Shown here: in pieces, positions 1-7,751 of the stretch | Layout: every line of letters begins with the position of its first letter | Numbering within the stretch: the stretch's first letter is position 1 | Origin: Clostridia bacterium | Lineage (GTDB): Bacteria; Bacillota; Clostridia; Oscillospirales; CAG-272 | Direction: 5' to 3' | Length of the DNA stretch: 64,000 bases | Assembly (NCBI GenBank): GCA_017443595.1 | Contig: JAFSYU010000040.1 | Coordinates: 1 to 64,000 of the forward strand | Translations under genes and position numbers: made by a program | The notes under the pieces: model-generated | What the model saw: only the letters and a program-made list of their open reading frames with translations | Database searches by the model: none | Told to the model about the DNA's origin: nothing

Positions 1-1
1 C

Positions 2-127
2 AGTCCGATTTGTGCTGACGACAGCGGCGTCATTTTCCGCTCCGTAAGCGGCAACGACCCGGCGCCGAGCGGTTTTGACTGCGTAAAGTTCTTCGGTGAT
101 AGAAGCGCGGGCGATTTTAAAGCCTAG
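2..127 (+). pseudogene. In-frame upstream fragment of the repeat surface protein, ended by TAG
   Basis: Reading frame 2 is open from the window edge to a TAG at 125-127. It encodes a protein-like segment ending in GDFKA. The same frame resumes straight after the stop with CKKNTVNGIYVYYRTE and runs into the large ORF ending at 3253. The text on both sides looks like one continuous beta-rich surface protein, so the TAG most simply interrupts a single gene whose true start lies left of the window. A nonsense mutation (for example AAG to TAG) or a sequencing error would explain it. TAG is a normal terminator elsewhere here (the J-domain gene ends in TAG at 16079-16081), so recoding is not the first choice. 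Confidence 0.5.
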
Positions 128-196
128 TGCAAGAAAAACACGGTAAATGGAATTTACGTTTACTACCGCACCGAACAATCTGTTACCGAGCAGAAC

Positions 197-3100
197 GTGA
201 CGCCGGAAGCGGCAGAGCCCTCGGGAACAGAGACGACCGAAGAGAAGAACTATCTTGCCGATGTGATCGTCTGCACAGGCAGAAATCCTGCGGAAGCAAA
301 GGCGAAGATCACGCGGCGTTCGGGAAAATACTATGTGTATGACTACAATCTGTCTCCCGACTGTGAACAGGCGACCTACCTCGGCTATAAAATGACGACC
401 GACCGAAGCAAAGCGATCACCGACTTGCGCGTGGCGCCCTACGTCGGCGTATCGCAATCGACCGATCATATCATGTTCGGCGCGATCGAGTACACCCGCA
501 TCGACATCCTCGGCACCTACATCACCTACGGCGACGAGCAGACCAAGCCGCAGGCGGATTGTCTGTATTTTACCACCGATTCGAATGCGGGCGAGCCGAT
601 TTTGTCGGACGGACTGCACGCCGTGACCGACGCTTCGCAGATCCAAAGCGGCTGGGAACCGGTCAGCGTGTTCAGCGGTATGCCTTACGATTTCAACACC
701 GCACTGATCAATGACGATTACGCCGATCCGACGGAGATCGCGTGGATCGATAACAAGGTTGTCACAACCGTTTCGGGCTACAAGGGTGAGGATGATGAAT
801 CCGAGGTTCTGAACAATCACAGATATGTTAATCTGTACACCGAATCCGATAAGATGTACACTTCGGGTACGAGATACCTTTCGGGACTCTTTTTAATCGG
901 AGGGTACAATACGTTCGATAATTCGTGGACTCACAGCGATGATGAAGAATACTGTGAGAAGTTCAGAGATCATTATGTTGCAAAAGAGTACCGCACAGGT
1001 ATTTGCGGCACAAATCTTTTAGAGTCGCTTTCTGTTGCAAAATATGTTTGCTGGAACAATATGCAATCATATCTTTGCTATAATTGGTCATATTCACCAA
1101 AGAGAGCGCTTTACAATATAGAAGCATACCAGGGAGATAATTATTCACTCAATCTGAACTATACGATGACCAAGGTGGGCGACAGCGGCGTTTCGCAAAA
1201 TTACGTTGCGGCGACCTGCCTGTATCAGCAGTGCTTCGGGCTCGGCAATGCAAGGTTTATAAGACCGAGCAACAACTACGTCAACGCGTTCGGCTCGGGA
1301 CTGGGCATCTATAACTTCGAAAAATGCATTTACGATGACGGCTACACACAAACGATGCCCGAAAACGTGAAATGCGGGTACAATAAGATCCAGTTTTTGC
1401 CGACCGGGCTGTACGTTACGGGCTACGCGGCGGGACAAAGGCCCCTGACGCTGGACGATGTTGTGTTCAGCACGAAATCTTACATGGCGGACGGAGCCGA
1501 CGGCAGAATTTTCGTTACTCTTTCCGGTGAAAAAACGCTTGCCGGCAACACGCCGCAGGGCGCTTTTCACGGCGTTACCGATATGAAAAATCCCAGAAGC
1601 TTAAAACCGTTTAATTTGAGCACCCCCGATTACTATTACGACGGCGATTTCAGAGCCAAGGGAAATGAATTCTACATTTACTTAAGCGGTACAAAGCTTT
1701 CGAAACGCCGTTATATTTCAAGTCTTTCAATCGGTGCTTTTTCAAGAGAACAGTATAAAATCTCAAACCCGAAAGCAACCGACAACGAACTGAAAGCGGT
1801 GGACACCATTGTCGAGGGAACGGCGCTGTCTGCGGCGACCGGCGCCTGCTCGGACGAGGTAGTTGTCGTCAACATAGCGACCGATAACCAAAACGACGCA
1901 TGGTACAATCGTCAGGACGACGGCAAAGCCAACAACGAGGCGCCTGAAAACAAGCCGGCGGCATATATCGGTGTGAGCCGCACCGACGCGGGTGTTTCCA
2001 ACGGCGGCGGAGAGAGCAACAAGCAAAAGCCGATCACCGGCGTGTTGCTGTATCGACTTGACGACACTACGGCGCCGAGCGTTCTGGAAGTTGACAGCGT
2101 TCAGTATACCTGCGCCGCCGTTTCCACGCCGATCATGATGAAAGGCGTAAAATATTTCCTTTACTATTCCTACAGCAAAGGTGCGTTCCCGGGCGAGCCG
2201 ATCGAAGAGATCGCGATCGATAATATTCCGATCATTTCCGGATACGCCACCAACGTCTGCGCCGACAAAAACAGTACGGAACCCTACGGCAATCCCGAGC
2301 AGACAAACTTCATCCACGTCAAATACGAGCGCGATCCGGGAAGCGACTTCTTCAATAAGATCTATATCGGAAAAGGCAATACTTCCCGCGCCGCGCAGTG
2401 TGATTTGCTCTCGCACGGCTGTCTTGAATATCTGGATATGGACGCCAATACCGGCGTTAAGGGACACAGCGTTTACATCGGCTTTCGCCGAGGGCGTCTC
2501 GATTGGGATGAGATCAACAAGAAAAGCACAGAATCCAAAAAGCAAAAGGAACTGCAAACACAGCTGAAGGAAGCTATCTACGACGTCATCATCACAAACG
2601 ACGAGCCCTATCACGCTGACGGTATAGTAAGAAACAATATTTATTATTACCCGGTCGGCGAAACGGATCTGACCGGCGGGATGGGTCACAAACTGTATAT
2701 GTACTTTGCAAGTCCGTGGTATTCAAACCGTTACAATACCAATAACGGAAAATCGACCCTTCTGCCGCAGGACGTTTTCAGCGGGTACTTGACGCAGTTT
2801 GCGCTTGCGCAGTATGACAGAGTGCCGTATAACAGTTCGCTTGCCGGCACGATGGATGATACGCAAAACAGCATCAAACCGTGGGAGTATGTACTGCTTG
2901 CCGACGGCAGCAGGGCGGCGGAGCTGAATGAAGGAACCATGGCATTCAGAGTGGAAAGCAGTACGGCGCACTACGCCTACGATAACCGGATTACTATGTT
3001 CACACAACGATCAGACGGCAGTGTAAAGCCTGCGGGTGAGATAACCGGCGGCTTTGTTGAAAGGGACAGGACCGTCGGCATCGCCTACAGCAATACCGCC

Positions 3101-3253
3101 GGGGCATCCGGGACAAACTTTACGGGCGGCACGCTCGCTTTGGTATGCATTCCGGTCGCGGCACTCGGCGCTGTAATCGTCTCGCTGATCTACAGGAAAA
3201 AGAAAAAAACCGTCGCTGCGGCTGCGGATAATAACAAAGGAGAATTACTATGA
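197..3253 (+). CDS. Large surface-anchored repeat protein, 3' part of an interrupted gene
   Basis: Function unknown. The GTG at 197 is only the first possible start after the in-frame TAG; it has no ribosome binding site, so this is probably the C-terminal 1018 residues of a longer protein. Degenerate modules recur with a core like YLGYKMTTDRSKAITDL (about residues 60-76), AAYIGVSRTD...KPITGVLLY (about 585-620) and GHSVYIGFRRG (about 756-767). The same module opens the next gene. The C-terminus has a TNFTGGTLAL motif, a hydrophobic segment and an RKKKK tail, indicating membrane anchoring of an exported protein. No LPxTG motif is present. Codon use (ATC, ACC) differs from the housekeeping genes, and nt 780-1145 is more AT-rich than its flanks. 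It overlaps the next gene by 4 nt (ATGA), so the two are co-translated. Which ligand or polymer it contacts cannot be told. Confidence 0.75.
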   Translation: MTPEAAEPSGTETTEEKNYLADVIVCTGRNPAEAKAKITRRSGKYYVYDYNLSPDCEQATYLGYKMTTDRSKAITDLRVAPYVGVSQSTDHIMFGAIEYTRIDILGTYITYGDEQTKPQADCLYFTTDSNAGEPILSDGLHAVTDASQIQSGWEPVSVFSGMPYDFNTALINDDYADPTEIAWIDNKVVTTVSGYKGEDDESEVLNNHRYVNLYTESDKMYTSGTRYLSGLFLIGGYNTFDNSWTHSDDEEYCEKFRDHYVAKEYRTGICGTNLLESLSVAKYVCWNNMQSYLCYNWSYSPKRALYNIEAYQGDNYSLNLNYTMTKVGDSGVSQNYVAATCLYQQCFGLGNARFIRPSNNYVNAFGSGLGIYNFEKCIYDDGYTQTMPENVKCGYNKIQFLPTGLYVTGYAAGQRPLTLDDVVFSTKSYMADGADGRIFVTLSGEKTLAGNTPQGAFHGVTDMKNPRSLKPFNLSTPDYYYDGDFRAKGNEFYIYLSGTKLSKRRYISSLSIGAFSREQYKISNPKATDNELKAVDTIVEGTALSAATGACSDEVVVVNIATDNQNDAWYNRQDDGKANNEAPENKPAAYIGVSRTDAGVSNGGGESNKQKPITGVLLYRLDDTTAPSVLEVDSVQYTCAAVSTPIMMKGVKYFLYYSYSKGAFPGEPIEEIAIDNIPIISGYATNVCADKNSTEPYGNPEQTNFIHVKYERDPGSDFFNKIYIGKGNTSRAAQCDLLSHGCLEYLDMDANTGVKGHSVYIGFRRGRLDWDEINKKSTESKKQKELQTQLKEAIYDVIITNDEPYHADGIVRNNIYYYPVGETDLTGGMGHKLYMYFASPWYSNRYNTNNGKSTLLPQDVFSGYLTQFALAQYDRVPYNSSLAGTMDDTQNSIKPWEYVLLADGSRAAELNEGTMAFRVESSTAHYAYDNRITMFTQRSDGSVKPAGEITGGFVERDRTVGIAYSNTAGASGTNFTGGTLALVCIPVAALGAVIVSLIYRKKKKTVAAAADNNKGELL

Positions 3254-5715
3254 AACGCTTATCTCAATCCATTTTAGCGGTATTCTTGGCGGTGCTGATG
3301 GGAATGATACCAGCCGTCAAAGCGTTTGCAGCGGAAACAGAGTCGCCCGACTACATCAGTAAAGTCAAGATCTTTATGGGTGACTGTTCCGCGGCAGAGG
3401 CAGAGGGCTTTACTCTGCTTAAGGATGGCGGCGATCCTGTTGACCTGAACCAGAACGCAGGCGGTGGCATTGGTTCAAAAGGTGAGAAAGCCGTTTATCT
3501 CGGCTATAAAACCACCAAAAACCGCGGCGAGGCGATCACCGACCTTGCCCTGATGAATATGAAGGGCGGCTACAAAACAAAGGATTATGAAACCTTGATG
3601 CAGCAGCAGATGAGCGTACAAATCGTTCCGTTTGTAAGCTCATTTATGGAAGCCGTAGTTGAATACAGAGAAAACTATAACTCTGAATTTCCCGAAAACA
3701 AACAACGTGCCAAGTACATTCACAGCCTGTTGAATAAACTTACCGACGATGACTGCGGCGGCGCGGGCTTAGGCGATTTACTTCTTAACGAAACAATATA
3801 CGAAATGGCAAAGCCGAGATATGACGCGCTTTCAACAGAAGAAAAATCAAAAACCTCTTTATACAAGGTCAATTTAAATGTGCGCGATTCTCTGCCCGCA
3901 AGCGAGAAAAACAAACACGCGGATATTCTTACAATCGTTGCGCAGTCAAACGGAAACGCTCTGCTGCTTTTGGAATCACTTATTGCAAGAGCAACAGACT
4001 GCAACGAAAGCACGTGGATAGACAGATTTTGCAGCCTTACTTATGATAATTTAGTAGATGCTACGGGTCTTCCGCCTACAGACGCGAAAAAAGAGCTTGA
4101 TAAGCTTTACGGCGACGATGCAAACGCCATACTTGATATGTGGGACGTATTTCGCGAGCAGATTTTAAACGCCGATGAATCCGAAGCAAAGCTTGACAAA
4201 ATGAATATGCAGATGTCCGATGAAGACAGCCGTGCGCTTGACGAATTTGACGTAACAAAAGCAACGGACAGCTCTGTTAAATCTCTTTCAGAAGCGGTTG
4301 CGGAAGCTGAAATCAACACGGAAGTTTTCACAAACCGTTTAACGGACTTGCTTGTTAAATCTTTCCTTGAAAATACGGAATTTGAAGACGGTACGCTTTA
4401 CGACTTCTTTACAATGACAAAAGAAGAAGTGCAAGAGTGCACGGAAGAGCTTTACACACTTGTTGCTTCCTTATCAAAAGGACAGCGCGCAACACTTGAT
4501 TTTATTACTTTATCTGACTTTGTTGTAATCGGCGGAACAAACGCAGATGAATACTCGGATAAAAACTTTGAGAATTTTGAGCCTATCTCCGTTTATGACG
4601 GTGTAAACCGCGAAATATACAAGCAAGGCGGCGTTGCGCTTACAAGCGACGCTATCCGCAGCCGTGCGGCTGATGACGCGCTGAATGAAGAAACAGCTTC
4701 CTTCCCCATTCACTGGTGGACGTTTGTTTCCGGCGGTCTTGCCTTATCAAGTGCGGCGGCGTTCGGTATATCATTGTCAAAATATTTCGGCTACACAAAC
4801 AAAATTAATGAACTTAACGCTACCATTACTCAAAGCAGAGCCGCGATTAACGATGTCCGCGCATGTATGTTTGAATGCGGAAATCAGGGCGTTGCGGCAT
4901 TAAGACAAAGCTATATCAACGGTGTTTCACATGGAATGACCCACATGGAATACAGAGAAATAATGAGCAAAATGAATAACCAGGTTGAGGAACTTCTTTC
5001 CGCTCACATGGAAAACAGAAAGCTTATTGAGGCAGAAATTGGTCGTGTTAGCGCAAGAAGTACTGTTTGCAAATACTTATCCGTAGGCTTCTCCGTAGCA
5101 ATGGTAGTATTCTCCGCAATTACCGTTTACCTTGCGTGGCAGGATATAAAATCCTACTACAAGGTTGACGTAACTCCCATGCCCAATTACATTATTGACG
5201 AAAAGGATTTGATAGGATACAACAAAAAAGGAGAAAAAGTTGTGCTTAAAAACCAGTCCGCGTATTATAAGCTTGTAGAGTGCAACCGTAATTCTAACGA
5301 TGAATACTTCTCCGTTTTAGGTACGGGCTCAGATTTAAACGGCGACGTTGGACGTCAGTGGCTTGCGCTTTATGCCGTAAAAAATGACGTGATGGATCCG
5401 ATCCTCGCTTCCTCGCTCAAAGTCGTTGTCGACAATACCCAGGCCCCGGCAGGTTATGAAACCGGTATCCATATGTTCGGCGCTGACGCGGCGTTCAACC
5501 TGAACAGCAGCCTGTACGACTGGAATAACGACGCCGAGAGCGTGTATATCTATTTCCAAACCGATGATACCGCCGCAAGCACAACCGGCTCAAACTTCAC
5601 CGCCGGCACGCTGGCGCTCTCCGGAGGCGCAGGTCTCGCGCTTGGCTCTGTGATCACCGCGCTGGCTATGAAAACCAAGAAAAAGTCTGACAAGAAGGAA
5701 AGCACGGCACAATAA
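3250..5715 (+). CDS. Secreted, membrane-anchored repeat protein, paralogous at its ends to the upstream gene
   Basis: Function unknown; 821 residues. Residues 1-27 form a signal peptide (KR, hydrophobic core, AFA cleavage site). A module containing YLGYKTTKNRGEAITDL follows at about residues 80-97 and matches the upstream protein. The centre (about 110-710) is helical. It has two further hydrophobic segments, near 490-510 and 610-630, separated by a likely coiled coil. The C-terminus repeats the neighbour's anchor: TGSNFTAGTLAL, a hydrophobic stretch, then KTKKK. Codon use switches to AT-rich (TTA, AAA, ACA, TCA) from about nt 3590 to 5380 and back to GC-rich at both ends, so the gene looks like a mosaic with conserved ends and an exchanged core. 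A strong terminator follows at 5751-5797. Confidence 0.85.
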   Translation: MKRLSQSILAVFLAVLMGMIPAVKAFAAETESPDYISKVKIFMGDCSAAEAEGFTLLKDGGDPVDLNQNAGGGIGSKGEKAVYLGYKTTKNRGEAITDLALMNMKGGYKTKDYETLMQQQMSVQIVPFVSSFMEAVVEYRENYNSEFPENKQRAKYIHSLLNKLTDDDCGGAGLGDLLLNETIYEMAKPRYDALSTEEKSKTSLYKVNLNVRDSLPASEKNKHADILTIVAQSNGNALLLLESLIARATDCNESTWIDRFCSLTYDNLVDATGLPPTDAKKELDKLYGDDANAILDMWDVFREQILNADESEAKLDKMNMQMSDEDSRALDEFDVTKATDSSVKSLSEAVAEAEINTEVFTNRLTDLLVKSFLENTEFEDGTLYDFFTMTKEEVQECTEELYTLVASLSKGQRATLDFITLSDFVVIGGTNADEYSDKNFENFEPISVYDGVNREIYKQGGVALTSDAIRSRAADDALNEETASFPIHWWTFVSGGLALSSAAAFGISLSKYFGYTNKINELNATITQSRAAINDVRACMFECGNQGVAALRQSYINGVSHGMTHMEYREIMSKMNNQVEELLSAHMENRKLIEAEIGRVSARSTVCKYLSVGFSVAMVVFSAITVYLAWQDIKSYYKVDVTPMPNYIIDEKDLIGYNKKGEKVVLKNQSAYYKLVECNRNSNDEYFSVLGTGSDLNGDVGRQWLALYAVKNDVMDPILASSLKVVVDNTQAPAGYETGIHMFGADAAFNLNSSLYDWNNDAESVYIYFQTDDTAASTTGSNFTAGTLALSGGAGLALGSVITALAMKTKKKSDKKESTAQ

Positions 5716-5750
5716 GATTGACGCGTTCCCCGGCGAAAAAAGAATAAGCG

Positions 5751-5797
5751 AAACGAAGCAGCCCCGGCGTATTTGTCCGGGGCTGCTTCGTTTTCGG
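5751..5797 (+). terminator. Strong intrinsic terminator after the surface-protein pair
   Basis: A 17-bp perfect stem (5751-5767 pairing with 5777-5793), core GCAGCCCCGG/CCGGGGCTGC, has a 9-nt loop and ends in a T-run. An A-run on the left arm also lets it work on the minus strand. A second inverted pair, TTCCCCGGCG (5726-5735) and CGCCGGGGAA (5807-5816), encloses it. It ends transcription of the two surface-protein genes. Confidence 0.85.
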
Positions 5798-5982
5798 CTT
5801 GACCGACGCCGGGGAAAAACAATGCGACCCGTTCGGATCACACCGCCCCCCTTTTTCAACCGTTCTTAAGAGGACCTCGTAAAATTCCCGTTTTTTTTGT
5901 TCAGAAAACCTTATCAGTTTGCGTATGAGAAGACTTTTTATGACAAGGACTTTGATAAGATACATATGACGCAGGAAAATAT

Positions 5983-6246
5983 ATGTCAACAAATATAACA
6001 GCTAAATATGCAATAAAGTACTTTCGAGATAATAATTTCTATGTTATTTGGCATCGGAATATAAGAAATACTGCCGGGAAGTTGATTTCAAGACAATATT
6101 TTTCAGTCAATGCCGATGATGTAAGAGAAATAGATTATAATGGAACGGTTATAAAAAAGGCAAGAGGTGATAAGGAACAAGAAACTGTTTACGTTTGTAA
6201 AGCAGAGAATATTCTGAAATATCTGCAAGAACTAACGAAACAATAA
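5983..6246 (+). CDS. Small hypothetical protein
   Basis: 87 residues, not recognised. It starts at ATG 5983 with an AGGAAA-type ribosome binding site about 7 nt upstream. The composition is soluble and basic with no signal peptide or membrane segment. The sequence is clearly AT-rich compared with the chromosomal genes downstream. It stands alone between two terminators, so it would need its own promoter; I did not find a convincing one in 5880-5975. It may be an orphan acquired gene. Whether it is expressed is uncertain. Confidence 0.5.
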   Translation: MSTNITAKYAIKYFRDNNFYVIWHRNIRNTAGKLISRQYFSVNADDVREIDYNGTVIKKARGDKEQETVYVCKAENILKYLQELTKQ

Positions 6247-6259
6247 CTCTATTTAAAGC

Positions 6260-6293
6260 ACGGGATCCCGATAGAACAGGATCCCGTTGTTAT
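6260..6293 (+). terminator. Terminator-like hairpin after the 87-aa ORF
   Basis: A 9-bp stem ACGGGATCC/GGATCCCGT (6260-6268 and 6279-6287) with a 10-nt loop is followed by TGTTATTT. It begins 14 nt after the stop of the small ORF, which supports that ORF being a real transcription unit. Confidence 0.6.
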
Positions 6294-6310
6294 TTGAGGA
6301 TAGATGAATT

Positions 6311-6500
6311 AGGTGTCGGCGAAGTCGACAAAATGTGCGGCTCACGCCGCTCTTGGGGATCCCCGCCCCCTTACGGGAACCCCCATTGCTCAAAGTTCGC
6401 AATGGGGAACCCCTATTACCGCCCCAAACCCCACCATCCCCCCGAAAGTCTTCGGGGCTTTTTTGCAGGTGAAAAACGGGCGATCGATGATCGCCCCTAC
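6311..6500. repeat. Structured intergenic repeat, copy 1
   Basis: Non-coding stretch with a series of hairpins: TGTCG/CGACA (6314-6330), GCGGC/GCCGC (6337-6350), CCCCGAA/TTCGGGG (6440-6457, followed by CTTTTTTGCAG) and GGGCGATC/GATCGCCC (6478-6496). The first three recur in the same order at 52169-52266 with different bases but kept pairing, so this is a family of structured elements rather than chance GC-rich sequence. Short ORFs across it are not credible genes. Mobility or function is unknown. Confidence 0.7.
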
Positions 6501-6522
6501 AAGCCGCGCGCTCCGGCGGCCC

Positions 6523-6562
6523 ATACAAAAAACGCTCACGGTGACCGCGAGCGTTTTTGTAT
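6523..6562 (-). terminator. Terminator of the 6564-7691 oxidoreductase gene
   Basis: An inverted repeat around ACGCTC...GAGCGT with A-rich and T-rich outer arms begins 2 nt after the TGA of the minus-strand gene. Read on the minus strand, the GAGCG arm runs into a six-T run. It may also act on the plus strand for transcripts leaving the repeat. Confidence 0.75.
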
Positions 6563-6563
6563 A

Positions 6564-7691
6564 TCATATCTTTATCTTCTTTTCTTCCCAGGTCATATTC
6601 TTTCTGAAGTTCGGGACTTCAAGCACTTTACCGTTGTTTGTGACGGAGAGCTGTGAGAGCAGGGCTACGGAGGTCCATTCCGCGGCTTTGTAGACGTTCA
6701 GCTCCGGCTGAGTGTTCGTCTTTATGGCGTCTACGAAATCCTTGACTATGTAATAGTCGCCGCCGCCGTGACCGGCGCTGTCTCCCTCGCCGCTTTTGTA
6801 GCGGTCCGGCAGATGTTCTTTATATTCCCAAAGCGATTTCCACGCCGTGCAGCCGACGCGCTCCTGATCCGTGTCAAGCGCGATCTGCGGCTCGCCGCCC
6901 AGGCGGTTAGACTCATAGCAGCCCTTCGTTCCCTGTATCTGATAATACGCCATGGCGTGCGGACGCGGCGAGATGGTATCCACTCTTATCTTTACGAGCT
7001 TGCCGGACTGCAGCTGGCAAAGCGTTTGCGTAAGGTCGTCGTTTCTAAGGCCGTACGGGTTGTGATTGCCGGGGCTGAAGCTTGCTATAGAGACTATCCT
7101 GTCGTCGTCAAAGCACTGCATTACCGGACCTAAGCTGTGCGTGGGATAAAACGATCCGCGCGTGCCCATCTGCCAGTAGCTGCGCCAGCCGGTCTTGCCG
7201 TGCCAGTTGCGCAGAGAAGTGCAGTCGTGCGTGTATTCGCCTTCGCCGTAGTATATCTCGCCGAAATATCCCTTTTTGACGAGCTGACGGACGAGCTGTA
7301 CCTCCGGCATATAGCAGTAGTTTTCCGCGTACATATAAATTTTGCCGGATTTTTCCACCGCTTCTATAAGCCACCACAACTCATCCATGGACACCGCCGC
7401 CGTTACCTCGCACATGACGTGTTTGCCCGCGTGCAGCGCGGCTATAGACTGCGTTACGTGAAGCTGCATCGGGGTTGAGACGATGACGGCGTCTATATCC
7501 GCTTTTTCAAGCATATCGTCGTATATGCGGTAAAGCTGAAGATCCGGGGAGTCTATTGCTTTTTTTGCTTCCTGCAGCGCCCCTTCGTCAAGGTCGCACA
7601 TAGCGGTTATTTTTGCTTCTTCCGGCATCGCTTTGATAGCCTGGACTACGGACAGACCGCGTGCGCCTACTATACCTATTTTTATCATCAT
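6564..7691 (-). CDS. Gfo/Idh/MocA-family oxidoreductase, GH109-like
   Basis: 375 residues. The N-terminal Rossmann fold starts IKIGIVGARGLS in place of the usual GxGxxG. It carries the family pattern VSTPMQLHVTQSIAALHAGKHVMCEV, which contains the E of the usual EKP motif as CEV. The C-terminal domain has GTRGSFYPTHSLGP and GHGGGDYYIVKDF, which resemble NAD-dependent GH109 glycosidases (alpha-N-acetylgalactosaminidase type) and related sugar dehydrogenases. A cytosolic role in oxidising or hydrolysing a sugar or glycoside is likely; the substrate cannot be read. Two adjacent ATGs are possible starts; AGAAAGG lies upstream of both. rhaA lies upstream with a terminator hairpin between, so expression is partly uncoupled from it. 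Confidence 0.8.
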   Translation of the reverse strand: MMIKIGIVGARGLSVVQAIKAMPEEAKITAMCDLDEGALQEAKKAIDSPDLQLYRIYDDMLEKADIDAVIVSTPMQLHVTQSIAALHAGKHVMCEVTAAVSMDELWWLIEAVEKSGKIYMYAENYCYMPEVQLVRQLVKKGYFGEIYYGEGEYTHDCTSLRNWHGKTGWRSYWQMGTRGSFYPTHSLGPVMQCFDDDRIVSIASFSPGNHNPYGLRNDDLTQTLCQLQSGKLVKIRVDTISPRPHAMAYYQIQGTKGCYESNRLGGEPQIALDTDQERVGCTAWKSLWEYKEHLPDRYKSGEGDSAGHGGGDYYIVKDFVDAIKTNTQPELNVYKAAEWTSVALLSQLSVTNNGKVLEVPNFRKNMTWEEKKIKI

Positions 7692-7705
7692 AATGCCTTT
7701 CTGTT

Positions 7706-7736
7706 AAAACGGAGCTGCCGTCAAAAGCAGCTCCGC
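7706..7736 (-). terminator. Intrinsic terminator or attenuator between rhaA and the oxidoreductase gene
   Basis: A 9-bp perfect stem CGGAGCTGC/GCAGCTCCG (7710-7718 and 7727-7735) with an 8-nt loop is followed on the minus strand by TTTTAAC. It lies in the 60-nt gap between the rhaA stop and the next ATG. Confidence 0.7.
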
Positions 7737-7751
7737 TGTTTTATAATTATT

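Noticed and set aside
125..127. TAG read as pyrrolysine or another amino acid
   Set aside because: TAG ends a normal gene at 16079-16081 and no Pyl or suppressor gene is visible in the window; kept only as a point to check.
1763..2689. 308-codon minus-strand ORF inside the first surface gene
   Set aside because: It is the complement of a GC-rich reading frame; the plus-strand frame has the repeat modules and anchor.
6294..6693. Overlapping plus-strand ORFs of 120-126 codons
   Set aside because: They run through the hairpin repeat, a terminator and the 3' end of the oxidoreductase gene, and have low-complexity Pro/Arg content.
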